This document shows positions 1-8,696 of a stretch of DNA of 64,000 nucleotides, in pieces. Below the pieces are notes generated by a model that worked only from the letters and a program-made list of their open reading frames with translations, ran no database searches and was not told the origin of the DNA. This DNA comes from Nocardia flavorosea (lineage in GTDB: Bacteria > Actinomycetota > Actinomycetes > Mycobacteriales > Mycobacteriaceae): assembly GCF_015477805.1 (NCBI RefSeq), contig NZ_JADLQL010000003.1, forward strand, positions 558,001 through 622,000, written 5' to 3'. The translations under genes were made by a program, and so were the position numbers. The first letter of the stretch is position 1. Each line of letters starts with the position of its first letter.

Positions 1-349
1 GGCACAGTTCGCGCGTCGGCACGATGACCAGAGCGCGCGGGGTGCCGTCCAGCGGGGTGGTCCCGGATTCCACGGTGCTGATCCGATGCAGCAACGGGAC
101 GCCGAACCCGAAGGTTTTGCCCATCCCCGTCCGGGCCTGGCCGATGAGATCCTCACCGCCCAGCGCCAGCGGCAGCGTCAGTTCCTGGATTGCGAATGTA
201 CGTTCGATACCGATCTCGCCGAGCGCGCGCACGATTTCGTCACGCACACCCAATTCGGCAAAAGACGGTGCGGTATGTCCGGCGTCCAGCTCGGCCGTCA
301 GCAGCGTTTCCGCCAGACCCGGTTCCGGTTCTACAGTGATCTTGCTCAG
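1..349 (-). CDS. DEAD/DEAH-box RNA helicase, N-terminal part
   Basis: This is the N-terminal 116 codons of a DEAD-box helicase running off the left edge. The translation shows the Q motif region (a conserved Phe, then FAIQ at about residues 48-51), motif I as ARTGMGKT, and motif Ia PTREL near the edge, so it belongs to the ATP-dependent RNA-unwinding family. By context it corresponds to M. tuberculosis Rv3211 (RhlE). The reading frame opens with a CTG codon (347-349 on the minus strand) placed about 7 nt after a GAGGGAAGG ribosome-binding site; no ATG, GTG or TTG fits that site, so a non-canonical CTG start is the best reading but is not proven. The DEAD motif and the C-terminal RecA domain lie outside the window. 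Confidence 0.85.
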   Translation of the reverse strand, partial: MSKITVEPEPGLAETLLTAELDAGHTAPSFAELGVRDEIVRALGEIGIERTFAIQELTLPLALGGEDLIGQARTGMGKTFGFGVPLLHRISTVESGTTPLDGTPRALVIVPTRELC

Positions 350-1021
350 GTTCGTGCCTTCCCTCGTTATCGCGCTACACGCGCACGAGGCGTGGGGCGG
401 ACCGGTCGGCCCACGACAACCACGGATCCGCCCTGCGATATTCACCCGGGCCGCCGCCGGATGTCGGCAGGCGCCCGGATGACGGACAGCGAAGCTCGGA
501 CATCGGCGCAGCGCATCGGTGATGCGGATCTGGTGCGCGCACATTTTCCGTGGACCCCGCAGAATTCCTCGCTACCGCTGCGCCCACCCGCGGTGCGCGA
601 CTTTCGGCGCTGCCGATTCCAACGGATCGACCGAAATTCTTCGGATGTCCATTGGCGATTGTAGCTGTGTTATTTTGCGCCGCCTGCGGCGGCGCGGGTT
701 TCGGCCCCCAGGCGTGGTGCTTCGGCCCGCCGCACTCGCGGCTGCGCCGCATTGCCTCGCGGGCTGAAGCACCACGCGGCCCAAAACTTTTGAGGGCCTC
801 GCTGAACTAGGCAGCGACGTTGGTCGCGTTCTCGGGACGTCGGGTGTGTTGTTGCCGGGTTCTCGGTGATTTGTGACACATGGTGGCCGGTCCGGCTCTG
901 GTGCCGGGTGGACTGTCCGGCGACTGGTCACCGTGCGACGACCATCCGGATCCATCGTGAGGCAAGCACGACGCCGAGGGGGCCGAACCCCGGCGCGCCC
1001 GGGGCGCGCCAGAATGACACG
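350..1021. other. Intergenic region with a large palindrome
   Basis: I see no convincing gene in these 672 bases. Reading frames here are arginine- and proline-rich and have no ribosome-binding site. The stretch holds the large imperfect palindrome annotated separately (712-777), a GC-rich hairpin just before it, and a short GGCCC...GGGCC inverted repeat just after it. The divergent genes on both sides must have their promoters in this region. Confidence 0.5.
712..777. repeat. Large inverted repeat, extragenic palindrome
   Basis: Two 18-bp arms (712-729 and 760-777) are inverted copies with one mismatch. Each contains GTGGTGCTTC or its complement, and they are separated by 30 GC-rich bases. 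There is no T-tract, so it is not a classic intrinsic terminator. It may be a dispersed extragenic palindrome or a remnant of a small mobile element; the family cannot be decided from a single copy. Confidence 0.55.
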
Positions 1022-2158
1022 GTGAGTATCGCTGGTCGAGGTATTGCTCTGGCGGATCGTGCCGTGCGCGCGGTCGATCCGGAGGGCGAGGTGACGCGGG
1101 CCGTGGAGCGGGCCGCGCGTAATGCGTGGGCGCTGACATTCGGCGACGGGGTGGAGGGGCGGCGTCCCACGCCGGTGACGGTGCTGTGGGACGAACCGCA
1201 TCGACAGTTGCGGCGTTTCGAACCCGCTCCGGTGGCCGGGCGGGGTCGTTCGCGGCCGGCGGTGCTGCTGGTGCCGCCGTTGGCTGCGCCCGCCAGTTGT
1301 TTCGATCTGCGGCCGGGACAGAGTGTGGCCGAGTTCTTGCTCGATACCGGCCGGGCGCCCTATGTGATCGACTACGGCGAGATCACCTACGCCGACCGCC
1401 GGATGGGGTTCGAGGACTGGGTGCACGACATCATCCCGGCCGCGATCCGGCGAACGGTTGCCGACCGGGCCGGGGCGGGTGCGGATCCGCGGGTGGATCT
1501 CGTCGGCTGGTCACTGGGCGGCACGATGGCCTTGCTGGCGGCCGCCGCCGATCCCGGGCTGCCGATCCGGTCGATCACCGCGGTAGGTTCGCCGCTGGAC
1601 TACAACGCGATGCCCATTACACCGCAATTGGCGGCGCTGGCCCGGCGTACCGGCACCGGGGCCGCGGTGGGGGCGGTGCTCGGCGCGACGGGTGGTGTTC
1701 CGGCGCCGTTGACCCGGCTCGCCTACCGCATCACCGCATGGGACCGGGAGATCAAGCGGCCCTGGTTCGTGGCCGGGAATCTGGCCCGCACCGAATCGCT
1801 GGCCCGGATGGAGGCTGTCGACCGGTTCATGGCCGATATGCCGGGGTACCCGGGCCGGATGTATCAGCAGCTGTGGAACCGGCTGATCCTGCGTAACGAA
1901 ATCGGGCGCGGGGTGGTGGATTTCGGCACCGGGCCGATCCGGCTGGCCGATGTCACCGCGCCGGTGTTGCTGGTGGGCGGGCCCTCGGATGTGATCACCC
2001 CGGCGCGTGCGGTGGAACGCGGGCTGCGGACCCTCACCGCCGCCGAGTCCGTGCGCTACGAGACGGCACCCGGCGGGCATCTGGCCATCCTGACCGGAGC
2101 CACCGCTCGCGACACCACCTGGACCTACCTCGACAAGTTCCTCACCACACCGGTGTGA
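1022..2158 (+). CDS. Alpha/beta-fold hydrolase, PHA-synthase-like
   Basis: This 378-residue protein is probably an esterase or acyltransferase of the alpha/beta-hydrolase superfamily. The nucleophile elbow is GWSLGG with Ser164, preceded by a hydrophobic strand (VLLVPPL) and by an IDYGE segment, a layout typical of the poly-hydroxyalkanoate-synthase-like group in actinobacteria. A C-terminal HLAIL segment would carry the catalytic His, and an LVGGPSDVITP segment the Asp. PhaC enzymes use Cys in the elbow, so the Ser here argues for a hydrolase rather than a polymer synthase. The GTG start follows a poor ribosome-binding site; an upstream extension is open but Arg-rich and unlike coding sequence. 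Substrate unknown. Confidence 0.7.
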   Translation: MSIAGRGIALADRAVRAVDPEGEVTRAVERAARNAWALTFGDGVEGRRPTPVTVLWDEPHRQLRRFEPAPVAGRGRSRPAVLLVPPLAAPASCFDLRPGQSVAEFLLDTGRAPYVIDYGEITYADRRMGFEDWVHDIIPAAIRRTVADRAGAGADPRVDLVGWSLGGTMALLAAAADPGLPIRSITAVGSPLDYNAMPITPQLAALARRTGTGAAVGAVLGATGGVPAPLTRLAYRITAWDREIKRPWFVAGNLARTESLARMEAVDRFMADMPGYPGRMYQQLWNRLILRNEIGRGVVDFGTGPIRLADVTAPVLLVGGPSDVITPARAVERGLRTLTAAESVRYETAPGGHLAILTGATARDTTWTYLDKFLTTPV

Positions 2159-2199
2159 CCGCGATCGCCCGGCGCGGGCAGGTACTACGCTGGAGTTCC

Positions 2200-2901
2200 A
2201 TGGGAGCACAGTCACCCGCCGCGCTGGGTGTTACGCCGAGTGAACCGGTCGAACCAGCCATTCCCGCCGAGCATCCCGGTGTCACCGATCTGTTCGCGGT
2301 GCTGGCCTACGGTGAGATATCCGCCTTCTACCGGCTCACCGAGGAAGCCGCGTTATCGCCGAGCCTGCCCGGGAAGGTCGCGGTGGCCCGGATGGCGGCG
2401 GCCGAACTCGCGCATTTCGAACGTCTCGAGGCCGCGCTCACCGAACGTGGTGCCGAGGTGTATGCGGCCATGGCGCCGTTCACCCGGGCACTGGACGACT
2501 ACCATCGCTCCACCGACCCGTCGACCTGGCTGGAATCGATGGTGAAGTTCCACGTCGGCGACGGTATCGCCGCGGACTTCTACCGGGAGATCGCCGGTGC
2601 GCTGAGCTCTGATGTGGCGGCCGTGGTGCGCGATGTGCTGGCCGATACCGGGCATTCGGAGTTCGTGATCGACGAGGTCCGCCGCGCGGTGGCGGCCAGC
2701 CGCTCCGAACGCGACCGCCTCACCCTGTGGGGCCGCCGACTCCTCGGCGAAGCGATCACCCAGGCGCAGTACGTGATGGCTCAGCGTGACGAGCTGACCG
2801 AACTGGTCCTCGCGGCCACCGGCGATCTGAACGGTATCGCCGCCCTCTTCGACCGCATGCAGGCCGCCCATTCCGAGCGCATGGCGGTCCTCGGGCTGTG
2901 A
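2200..2901 (+). CDS. Ferritin-like-fold protein, Rv3210c-like
   Basis: A 233-residue, mostly helical protein. The first long helix (residues about 30-75) has spaced acidic residues followed by an ELAHFERLE segment, and a later helix has GHSEFVIDE. This E...ExxH pattern suggests a diiron or ferritin-like four-helix fold. The family occurs in actinobacteria next to the RhlE-type helicase and DUF3107, as here (Rv3210c in M. tuberculosis). The enzymatic role is not established. I chose the ATG because a TACGCT box lies 8 nt upstream. An alternative GTG at 2155 would overlap the stop of the preceding gene. Confidence 0.75.
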   Translation: MGAQSPAALGVTPSEPVEPAIPAEHPGVTDLFAVLAYGEISAFYRLTEEAALSPSLPGKVAVARMAAAELAHFERLEAALTERGAEVYAAMAPFTRALDDYHRSTDPSTWLESMVKFHVGDGIAADFYREIAGALSSDVAAVVRDVLADTGHSEFVIDEVRRAVAASRSERDRLTLWGRRLLGEAITQAQYVMAQRDELTELVLAATGDLNGIAALFDRMQAAHSERMAVLGL

Positions 2902-3032
2902 TTCGGCCGGGGTTCCGGGCGCAACCGCGGCATCGTTTGTTCGCTACGGGCGGACCCGGGCGTGTACCGCGCGGTTCGGGCCTCAACTAACCTTGCCAGG
3001 ACAGCACACAGACTCTAGTTCGGAGGTTGGCC

Positions 3033-3260
3033 GTGGAGGTCAAGATCGGTATTTCGGATAGCCCGCGCGAACTCGTCATCGCCAGCGCGCAGACCCCGGA
3101 CGAGGTCGAGGCACTGGTTTCCGAAGCGCTGGGCGGCTCGGGTGGGGTCCTCACGCTGGCCGACGAAAAGGGCCGGAAGTACCTGATCCAGGCCGGCAAG
3201 GTGGCCTATGTGGAGATCGGTGCCGCCACCGGTGGCCGGGTGGGTTTCGCCGCGGTCTGA
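3033..3260 (+). CDS. DUF3107 family protein (TB9.4-like)
   Basis: A short 75-residue protein beginning VEVKIGISDSPREL, with an acidic, regularly alternating sequence characteristic of DUF3107, a small cytosolic family found in actinobacteria (Rv3208A, TB9.4). No catalytic motif is visible and its function is unknown. The GTG start lies 6 nt after a CGGAGG ribosome-binding site (3021-3026); an in-frame TTG two codons earlier is too close to that site. It is followed by a strong bidirectional terminator and faces the convergent TetR gene, as in mycobacteria. Confidence 0.85.
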   Translation: MEVKIGISDSPRELVIASAQTPDEVEALVSEALGGSGGVLTLADEKGRKYLIQAGKVAYVEIGAATGGRVGFAAV

Positions 3261-3275
3261 GTTCCGCCGGTAGTA

Positions 3276-3316
3276 CATACGAAGCCCCCGCCCGATTCGG
3301 GCGGGGGCTTCGTATG
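3276..3316. terminator. Bidirectional hairpin terminator
   Basis: A perfect inverted repeat with 19-bp arms around a 3-nt loop (CATACGAAGCCCCCGCCCG and its complement) sits between the convergent DUF3107 and TetR genes. The stem is very GC-rich but there is no long T-run. Actinobacterial terminators often lack one. Confidence 0.85.
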
Positions 3317-3318
3317 TC

Positions 3319-3975
3319 TCAGACCAGCGGATGCAGCGGGACGTGTTTGAGACCGCCCCACGCCAGCGCGACCGTGGTGTCGACGGCTTCGTCCTTGGGG
3401 ATCGGCCGGTCGGCTTCGAGCCAGTACCGGGCGGTGAACTGGCTGGCGCCCACAAGTCCTACGGCGAGAATGCGCGCGCGGTACGGGTCCAGGCCCGAAT
3501 CGTGGGCCACCAGGTCGTACACCGCGTCCACGCATGCTTCGGTGGCCTGCTCCACCCGCCGCTGCACCTGCGGTTCGTTGGTGAGGTCGGATTCGAAGAC
3601 GAGGCGGAAACCCTGCATCTCGTTGTCGACGAAATCGAAGTAGGCGGCGACCGCCGCGCGGACCCGCTGCTTGTTGTCGGTGGTGGAGCGCAGCGCCTGG
3701 CGCACACTCGATACCAGCATGTCGACGTAGTTCTGCAGGACCGCCAGATACAGCTCCAGTTTGCTGGTGAAATGCTGGTAGAGCACCGGTTTGCTGACTC
3801 CCGCGCACTGGGAGATCTCGTCCATACCGGCGGCGTGGTAGCCGCGGAGTACGAAAACCTCGCTGGCTGCGGCCAGGAGCTGCTGGCGTCGTTCGTCACG
3901 TGGAAGCCGGGTGCCACGTTTGGGGGCGGTGCCGGAAGAGGAGCGCGAGGTCATCCGGTCCACGAGGTCGGTCAT
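3319..3975 (-). CDS. TetR/AcrR family transcriptional regulator (Rv3208-like)
   Basis: A 218-residue DNA-binding repressor. The N-terminal TetR helix-turn-helix is clear (about residues 25-70, with AAGMDEISQCAGVSKPVLYQHF as the recognition region), followed by an all-helical ligand and dimerisation domain. The ATG was chosen because a GGGAGAT ribosome-binding site lies about 6 nt upstream; the frame continues upstream but without a start signal. Position and direction match Rv3208 beside DUF3107. Ligand and target genes are unknown. A likely target is its own promoter or the divergent DUF3152 gene, 230 bp away. Confidence 0.9.
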   Translation of the reverse strand: MTDLVDRMTSRSSSGTAPKRGTRLPRDERRQQLLAAASEVFVLRGYHAAGMDEISQCAGVSKPVLYQHFTSKLELYLAVLQNYVDMLVSSVRQALRSTTDNKQRVRAAVAAYFDFVDNEMQGFRLVFESDLTNEPQVQRRVEQATEACVDAVYDLVAHDSGLDPYRARILAVGLVGASQFTARYWLEADRPIPKDEAVDTTVALAWGGLKHVPLHPLV

Positions 3976-4205
3976 ATTCGGATCTCCCAGTCGATTCCCC
4001 GGCAAAGGGGTGTGTACCGGGTCTTTCGAGCACCATACTCGCTTACCGGGCTGTTGCCGACCCGGGTGGTCGAACCCGGCTTCTACGGCGATATATATCC
4101 CTGTACTGGGAACACTCGCCGAATCGGTCCGGACCGAACGGCCGGCGGATGCCTCGGCCACCGCCGTTGCCACCGGTCCGGGCCGCCTGTGAGAGTGTGG
4201 ACGCT

Positions 4206-5270
4206 GTGACCGACCGACCGGGCAGCTCTTCCGGCGGCGGGCGCAGCGCGCACCGCCCCCACGATCCAGACTTCGCCGCCGACGATGCGACGACGATCGG
4301 GGACGGGTCCGCGGTCGAGCGGGTGGACGGATCCCGGCAGCCGCTGGCCGCCCGCTGGGATCCCCCCGCGACCCCGCCGCCTGCCGATTCCGGGCCCGCC
4401 GGTGGGAAACGGGCCTGGTTGCGCCGTTTTGCCGCGCGTTACGGCTGGCGTGCCTACGCGCTCCCGGCGCTGCTGGCACTCACTGCTTTCGTGGCGATCG
4501 ATGCCATCCGGTCCGGTCCGGGGACCACGGCGGGACCGGCCGATCCGGCGCCGGGGGTGCTCGGGACGCCGCCGGCCAGTGCGGGAATCATCGGGGCGCC
4601 ACCGGGCGACGGGCATTTCCCCGCGGATCTGCCGGTCGGCGCCCTGCCGGCCGGCGGCCCGTTCACCGAGAACGGTAAGGGCACCTGGCGGGTGTTACCG
4701 GGCATGTCCGAGCAGGTGGGGGCGGGGGAGCAGGACACCTTCAGCTACACCGTCGAAATCGAGAACGGGATCGATACCCGGGCGTTCGGCGGGGACGATT
4801 CGGTGGCCCGGCTGATCGAATCCACCCTCGGTAACCCGAAGAGCTGGGTGCACGACCGGAAGTTCGCCTTCCGGCGTATCGACCGCGGCGAACCGGATTT
4901 CCGGATTTCGCTCACCGCCCGCAACACCACTCGGGCGGCGTGCGGGTTCGAGATCCCGATCGACTCGTCCTGCTACAACTCCGACCAGGGGCGGGTGGTG
5001 CTGTCGGAGGCGCGCTGGGTCCGCGGTGCACCCGCGTTCGACGGGGATATCGGTTCCTACCGGCAGTACCTGGTCAACCACGAGGTGGGGCATGCCATCG
5101 GCTACCACGAACATCAACCGTGTGCCAGCGAGGGCGGGTTGGCGCCGGTGATGATGCAGCAGACCTTCGGTACGGCCAACAATGAGATCGCGGCGCTCGA
5201 CCCATCCGGTGTGGTGCCGATGGACGGGAAGACCTGCCGCTTCAACCCGTGGCCGTATCCACGCGGTTGA
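4206..5270 (+). CDS. Membrane-anchored DUF3152 protein, putative zinc protease
   Basis: A 354-residue protein with a Pro/Asp-rich cytoplasmic N-terminus (1-82), one membrane helix (about 83-101) and an extracellular domain. The domain carries HEVGH (292-296) within HEVGHAIGYHEH, a gluzincin- or metzincin-like zinc-binding motif, plus four cysteines (for example in CGFEIPIDSSC) that could form disulfides outside the cell. DUF3152 proteins are conserved in actinobacteria (Rv3207c). A protease role is inferred from the motif, not shown. Its GTG start directly follows TGGACGCT. It is divergent from the TetR gene and precedes moeZ, keeping mycobacterial gene order. Confidence 0.85.
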   Translation: MTDRPGSSSGGGRSAHRPHDPDFAADDATTIGDGSAVERVDGSRQPLAARWDPPATPPPADSGPAGGKRAWLRRFAARYGWRAYALPALLALTAFVAIDAIRSGPGTTAGPADPAPGVLGTPPASAGIIGAPPGDGHFPADLPVGALPAGGPFTENGKGTWRVLPGMSEQVGAGEQDTFSYTVEIENGIDTRAFGGDDSVARLIESTLGNPKSWVHDRKFAFRRIDRGEPDFRISLTARNTTRAACGFEIPIDSSCYNSDQGRVVLSEARWVRGAPAFDGDIGSYRQYLVNHEVGHAIGYHEHQPCASEGGLAPVMMQQTFGTANNEIAALDPSGVVPMDGKTCRFNPWPYPRG

Positions 5271-5570
5271 CCCCGGCAGCCCCGCGGCCACCGGGCGCGA
5301 GTTCGCCGCGAGTGCGGCCGGCTGTTGCCCGGCAACACGAACGCGGGCGACGCAGAACCTCCCGGTAGCCGAGGCGGCGCGGCCGAATACCGCCCGTCGA
5401 GCCCTGGGTGCGAGGTGTCGATGGGCCGCGGGAAGAATGCTCGGCGCGCCCGCGTTGTACCCGGAACCGACGCCGGTGCGACCGGTCGCCGCGCCGGCCA
5501 CGGTCACCGTCCGTAGAGCCGTACCCGCGCACACCGCGACCCGGCTATTCGATACGAGGAGTTCGCAGAC
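5271..5570. other. Intergenic region upstream of moeZ
   Basis: I find no gene. A 15-bp palindrome, TGTTGCCCGGCAACA (5323-5337), is the only marked feature and could be an operator. The last 15 bases contain the CGAGGAG ribosome-binding site of moeZ. Confidence 0.5.
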
Positions 5571-6752
5571 GTGTCATCACCGAGGTCCCTGCCCCCACTT
5601 GTGGAGCCTGCCGCGGAGCTGTCCAGGGACGAGGTCGCCCGGTACAGCCGCCATCTGATCATTCCCGATCTGGGGATGGACGGGCAGAAACGGCTGAAAA
5701 ACGCGAAGGTGCTCGTGATCGGCGCGGGCGGTCTGGGCTCGCCGGCCCTGCTGTATCTGGCCGCCGCCGGGGTGGGCACGATGGGCATCGTCGAGTTCGA
5801 CGAGGTGGATGCCTCGAACCTGCAGCGGCAGGTCATCCACGGGGAATCCGATATCGGCCGGCCCAAGGCCGACAGCGCCCGTGATTCGATCCTGGAGATC
5901 AATTCCGGTATCGACGTCCGGCTGCACAAGATCCGGCTGGAGCCGGAGAACGCGGTGGAACTGTTCTCCCAGTACGACCTGATCCTCGACGGCACCGATA
6001 ACTTCGCCACCCGCTATCTCGTCAACGACGCCGCCGTGCTGGCCGGTAAACCCTATGTCTGGGGTTCGATCTACCGGTTCGAAGGCCAGGTATCGGTGTT
6101 CTGGGAGGACGCTCCCGACGGCCGCGGGATCAACTATCGCGATCTCTACCCGGAGGCGCCGCCGCCCGGGATGGTGCCGTCCTGCGCGGAGGGCGGCGTG
6201 CTCGGGGTGCTGTGCGCGTCCATCGGCTCGATCATGGTGACCGAGGCGATCAAACTGATCACCGGTATCGGCGACCCGCTGCTGGGGCGGCTGATGGTGT
6301 ACGACGCCCTCGATATGAGCTACCGGACGATCAAGCTGCGCCGTGACCCCGCGCGTCAGCCGATCACCGAACTGATCGACTACGACGCGTTCTGCGGTGT
6401 GGTGTCCGAGGAGGGCCAGGCCGCGGCGGCCGGTTCCACCGTGACCGCCCGCGAGCTCAAGGACATGCTCGACGCCGGTGATGTGGAACTGATTGATGTC
6501 CGCGAACCGGTGGAGTGGGACATCGTGCATATCGACGGCGCGACGCTGATCCCGAAGGATCGAATTCTCTCCGGTGAGGCGCTCTCGGAACTACCGCAGA
6601 ACCGGAAGATCGTGCTGCACTGCAAGACCGGTGTGCGTTCGGCCGAGGCGCTGGCGGCGCTCAAACGCGCCGGGTTCGCCGACGCGACCCATCTCCAGGG
6701 CGGCGTGATCGCCTGGGCCCACCAGGTGGATCCCTCGCTGCCGGTGTACTGA
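5571..6752 (+). CDS. moeZ: MoeZ adenylyltransferase/sulfurtransferase
   Basis: The full-length 393-residue protein joins an E1-like ThiF/MoeB domain to a C-terminal rhodanese domain. The ThiF part shows GAGGLGSPALLYLAAAGVG (nucleotide-binding loop) and the conserved SCAEGGVLGVL segment. The rhodanese loop is CKTGVRS with Cys351 as the expected persulfide carrier. In mycobacteria MoeZ adenylates and then thiocarboxylates small ubiquitin-like sulfur carriers (CysO, MoaD2), so it feeds both cysteine and molybdopterin synthesis. That is relevant here because NarG needs molybdopterin. The GTG start has CGAGGAG about 9 nt upstream. Confidence 0.95.
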   Translation: MSSPRSLPPLVEPAAELSRDEVARYSRHLIIPDLGMDGQKRLKNAKVLVIGAGGLGSPALLYLAAAGVGTMGIVEFDEVDASNLQRQVIHGESDIGRPKADSARDSILEINSGIDVRLHKIRLEPENAVELFSQYDLILDGTDNFATRYLVNDAAVLAGKPYVWGSIYRFEGQVSVFWEDAPDGRGINYRDLYPEAPPPGMVPSCAEGGVLGVLCASIGSIMVTEAIKLITGIGDPLLGRLMVYDALDMSYRTIKLRRDPARQPITELIDYDAFCGVVSEEGQAAAAGSTVTARELKDMLDAGDVELIDVREPVEWDIVHIDGATLIPKDRILSGEALSELPQNRKIVLHCKTGVRSAEALAALKRAGFADATHLQGGVIAWAHQVDPSLPVY

Positions 6753-7076
6753 CAGCTCGACGCCGAGGCAGTAGGCGGCGGGTCCGGGACCTTCCGCCTG
6801 CTCGGCTGGGTTGGCCGGCCCGCCGCCCACCGGCTCTGACAGCCGTGACCGCCGTGACAGGGATATCGACGTCCTGCGCGCGTCCGAACTCGGCGAATCG
6901 GCGGTGGGTGCCGGTAGCCATCTCGTTGCTGGGCGCGGTGCGTTGCCCGGCCGGCAGTGGTGGACGGGCCTGTGTCCGAACCGGGGATTCCGAGGTTGTG
7001 ACCGGCGTGTCGCGGCCCGGCTACGGCCCGGTGTGGCGCACTGGACGTATCGGGCGCCGGGAGTACGGTACGGCGC
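6753..7076. other. Intergenic region
   Basis: I see no gene, repeat or terminator here apart from the likely promoter of the next gene: TACGGT at 7064-7069, seven bases before its GTG. Confidence 0.5.
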
Positions 7077-7931
7077 GTGACCACCACAGTCGAACCCCCC
7101 GAACATGTGCGGGCCACATTCGGTCTGCGCGAACTGGCCCCGGTCGCTCTCGGCGATTGGGAGGGCGGTTGGCGCCTCGGTGATGTGGTGCTCAGCCCGG
7201 TCGCCGATCATGCCCGGGCCGCGTGGTCGGCCAAGATCCGGGAAAGCTTGCGGGTGGACGGATTACGGCTGGCCCGCCCGGTGCGGGCGACCGACGGGCG
7301 GTATGTGGTGTCGGGCTGGCGTTGCGATACCTATATGCCGGGTTCCCCGGAGCCGCGGCACGACGAGGTGGTCTCGGTATCGCTGCGCTTGCACAAGGCG
7401 ACCGCCACCCTGGACCGGCCCCGGTTCCTGTCCCAGCCGCCGGTGACACCGTGGCTGGACGTGGATGTTTTCGTGGCCGCGGACCGGGCCGCGTGGGAGA
7501 CGGTGCCGTTGCGTACGTTGCGCGCGGCAGGTGCGGTGGTGGAGAACTCACCGGACGGTCGGCACAGTCTGGACTTGATCGGTCAGCTGGCCACGCTGCG
7601 TAAACCGGTTCATACGCCGGCGCAGTTGGTGCACGGCGACCTGTTCGGCACCGTGCTGTTCGCCGGTGCGCAGACTCCCGCGCTCACCGATATCACCCCG
7701 TACTGGCGGCCGGCCGCGTGGGCGGCGGGGGTGATCGTGGTGGACGCGTTGTCGTGGGGCGGCGCCGACGAGGGATTGCTCGAACGGTGGGCCGACCTAC
7801 CCGAATGGCCGCAGATGCTGTTACGCGCGGTGATGTTCCGGCTGGCGGTGCATGTGCTGCATCCGCGGTCGACGCCGGAGGCGCTGCCGGGATTGGTGCG
7901 CACCGCCGATATGGTCCGGTTCATGCTGTAA
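7077..7931 (+). CDS. TIGR02569-family protein (Rv3205c-like)
   Basis: A 284-residue cytosolic protein of a conserved actinobacterial family of unknown function. A central QLVHGDLFGTVLF segment resembles the catalytic HGDL loop of aminoglycoside/choline-kinase-like phosphotransferases, with a later PALTDITPYWRP segment where the metal-binding Asp would sit, so it may be a degenerate or atypical small-molecule kinase; this is inference. Gene order after moeZ matches Rv3205c. The GTG start has a TACGGT box 7 nt upstream and no ribosome-binding site, suggesting leaderless translation. Confidence 0.8.
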   Translation: MTTTVEPPEHVRATFGLRELAPVALGDWEGGWRLGDVVLSPVADHARAAWSAKIRESLRVDGLRLARPVRATDGRYVVSGWRCDTYMPGSPEPRHDEVVSVSLRLHKATATLDRPRFLSQPPVTPWLDVDVFVAADRAAWETVPLRTLRAAGAVVENSPDGRHSLDLIGQLATLRKPVHTPAQLVHGDLFGTVLFAGAQTPALTDITPYWRPAAWAAGVIVVDALSWGGADEGLLERWADLPEWPQMLLRAVMFRLAVHVLHPRSTPEALPGLVRTADMVRFML

Positions 7932-7961
7932 CCGGCCGGGCGGATTCCGGCCGGCCGGGTG

Positions 7962-8630
7962 TCAGCGCTGGGGGTAGTCGGCCAGTAGGGTGTCGAGGAA
8001 ACAGCGGGTGGTCTTGGCCGCGCGTTCGGCATCGCCGTCGGCGATGGCCTGCACCAGTTCGCTGTGCTCGTCGTTGTACCAGCCGTCGATCCGGTCGGTG
8101 CGGGAGCGGGTGGAGGCTTCGATCCGGCCGAGCAGGGAATCGTAGAACTCCAGGTATACCGCGTTGTGGCTGGCTGCCACGATCGCCCGGTGCAGTTGGA
8201 CGTCGGCGGCGATGGCGGCGGATCGATCGGTCGGCCACAGCCGGTTGCGTTCCTCCAGGAGACGCTCCAGTTTCGCGATATCGGATTCGTCGCGGCGGTG
8301 GGCGGCCAGGGCGGCCGCGGTGGCTTCCAGGCCGTGGCGTAGTTCCAGGACATCGCGTTCGGCGGCCTCGGCGAAGTACTTCTCGAGGGTGCTGCCGACC
8401 TCGGAGGTCGCGATGACATAGGTGCCTGACCCCTGCCGTCTTTCCAGCATGCCGGCGTGGACCAGTGCCTGGACCGCCTCGCGTAGCGTATTGCGGCCGG
8501 TTCCGGTCAGCTCGGCGAGTTCGGGTTCGGTGGGTATCCGCGTCCCGATCGGCCAGCGTCCCGAGCGGATATCCTCTTTGAGTTGCTCGGTGACTTGGGC
8601 GATGAGACTGGTGCGGCGAACGCTTTGCAC
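7962..8630 (-). CDS. GntR/FadR-type transcriptional regulator
   Basis: A 222-residue repressor. The N-terminal winged helix (about residues 8-75) includes the GntR signature around TEPELAELTGTGRNTLREAV. An FCD-type all-helical ligand domain follows, with ELRHGLEATAAALAAHR and later HRAIVAASHN and NDEHSELVQAI segments that carry the metal- or ligand-binding His/Asp residues of FadR-type proteins. It is divergent from an MFS permease, with only 65 bp between them, so it probably controls that permease and itself in response to a small organic acid or cyanate-like substrate. The ligand cannot be deduced. Confidence 0.9.
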   Translation of the reverse strand: MQSVRRTSLIAQVTEQLKEDIRSGRWPIGTRIPTEPELAELTGTGRNTLREAVQALVHAGMLERRQGSGTYVIATSEVGSTLEKYFAEAAERDVLELRHGLEATAAALAAHRRDESDIAKLERLLEERNRLWPTDRSAAIAADVQLHRAIVAASHNAVYLEFYDSLLGRIEASTRSRTDRIDGWYNDEHSELVQAIADGDAERAAKTTRCFLDTLLADYPQR

Positions 8631-8660
8631 GCTGACAGAGTACCGCCCGTCACAACCGCC

Positions 8661-8696
8661 TTGTCCTGGTCATACGGTCATCCTATGATTTCTCGG
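8661..8696 (+). promoter_or_regulatory. MFS promoter with candidate GntR operator
   Basis: TTGTCC (8661-8666), a 17-bp spacer and TATGAT (8684-8689) form a good -35/-10 pair. The predicted transcription start coincides with the GTG of the MFS gene at 8696. The spacer holds a direct repeat, GGTCAT-AC-GGTCAT (8668-8681), and an inverted repeat TCATA...TATGA (8670-8674 / 8684-8688) that overlaps the -10 box, a natural position for repression by the divergent GntR protein. Confidence 0.55.

Noticed and set aside
572..1426. Long minus-strand frame opposite the first hydrolase gene
   Set aside because: Lies antisense to a well-supported gene and is His/Arg/Pro-rich, a typical shadow frame in high-GC DNA.
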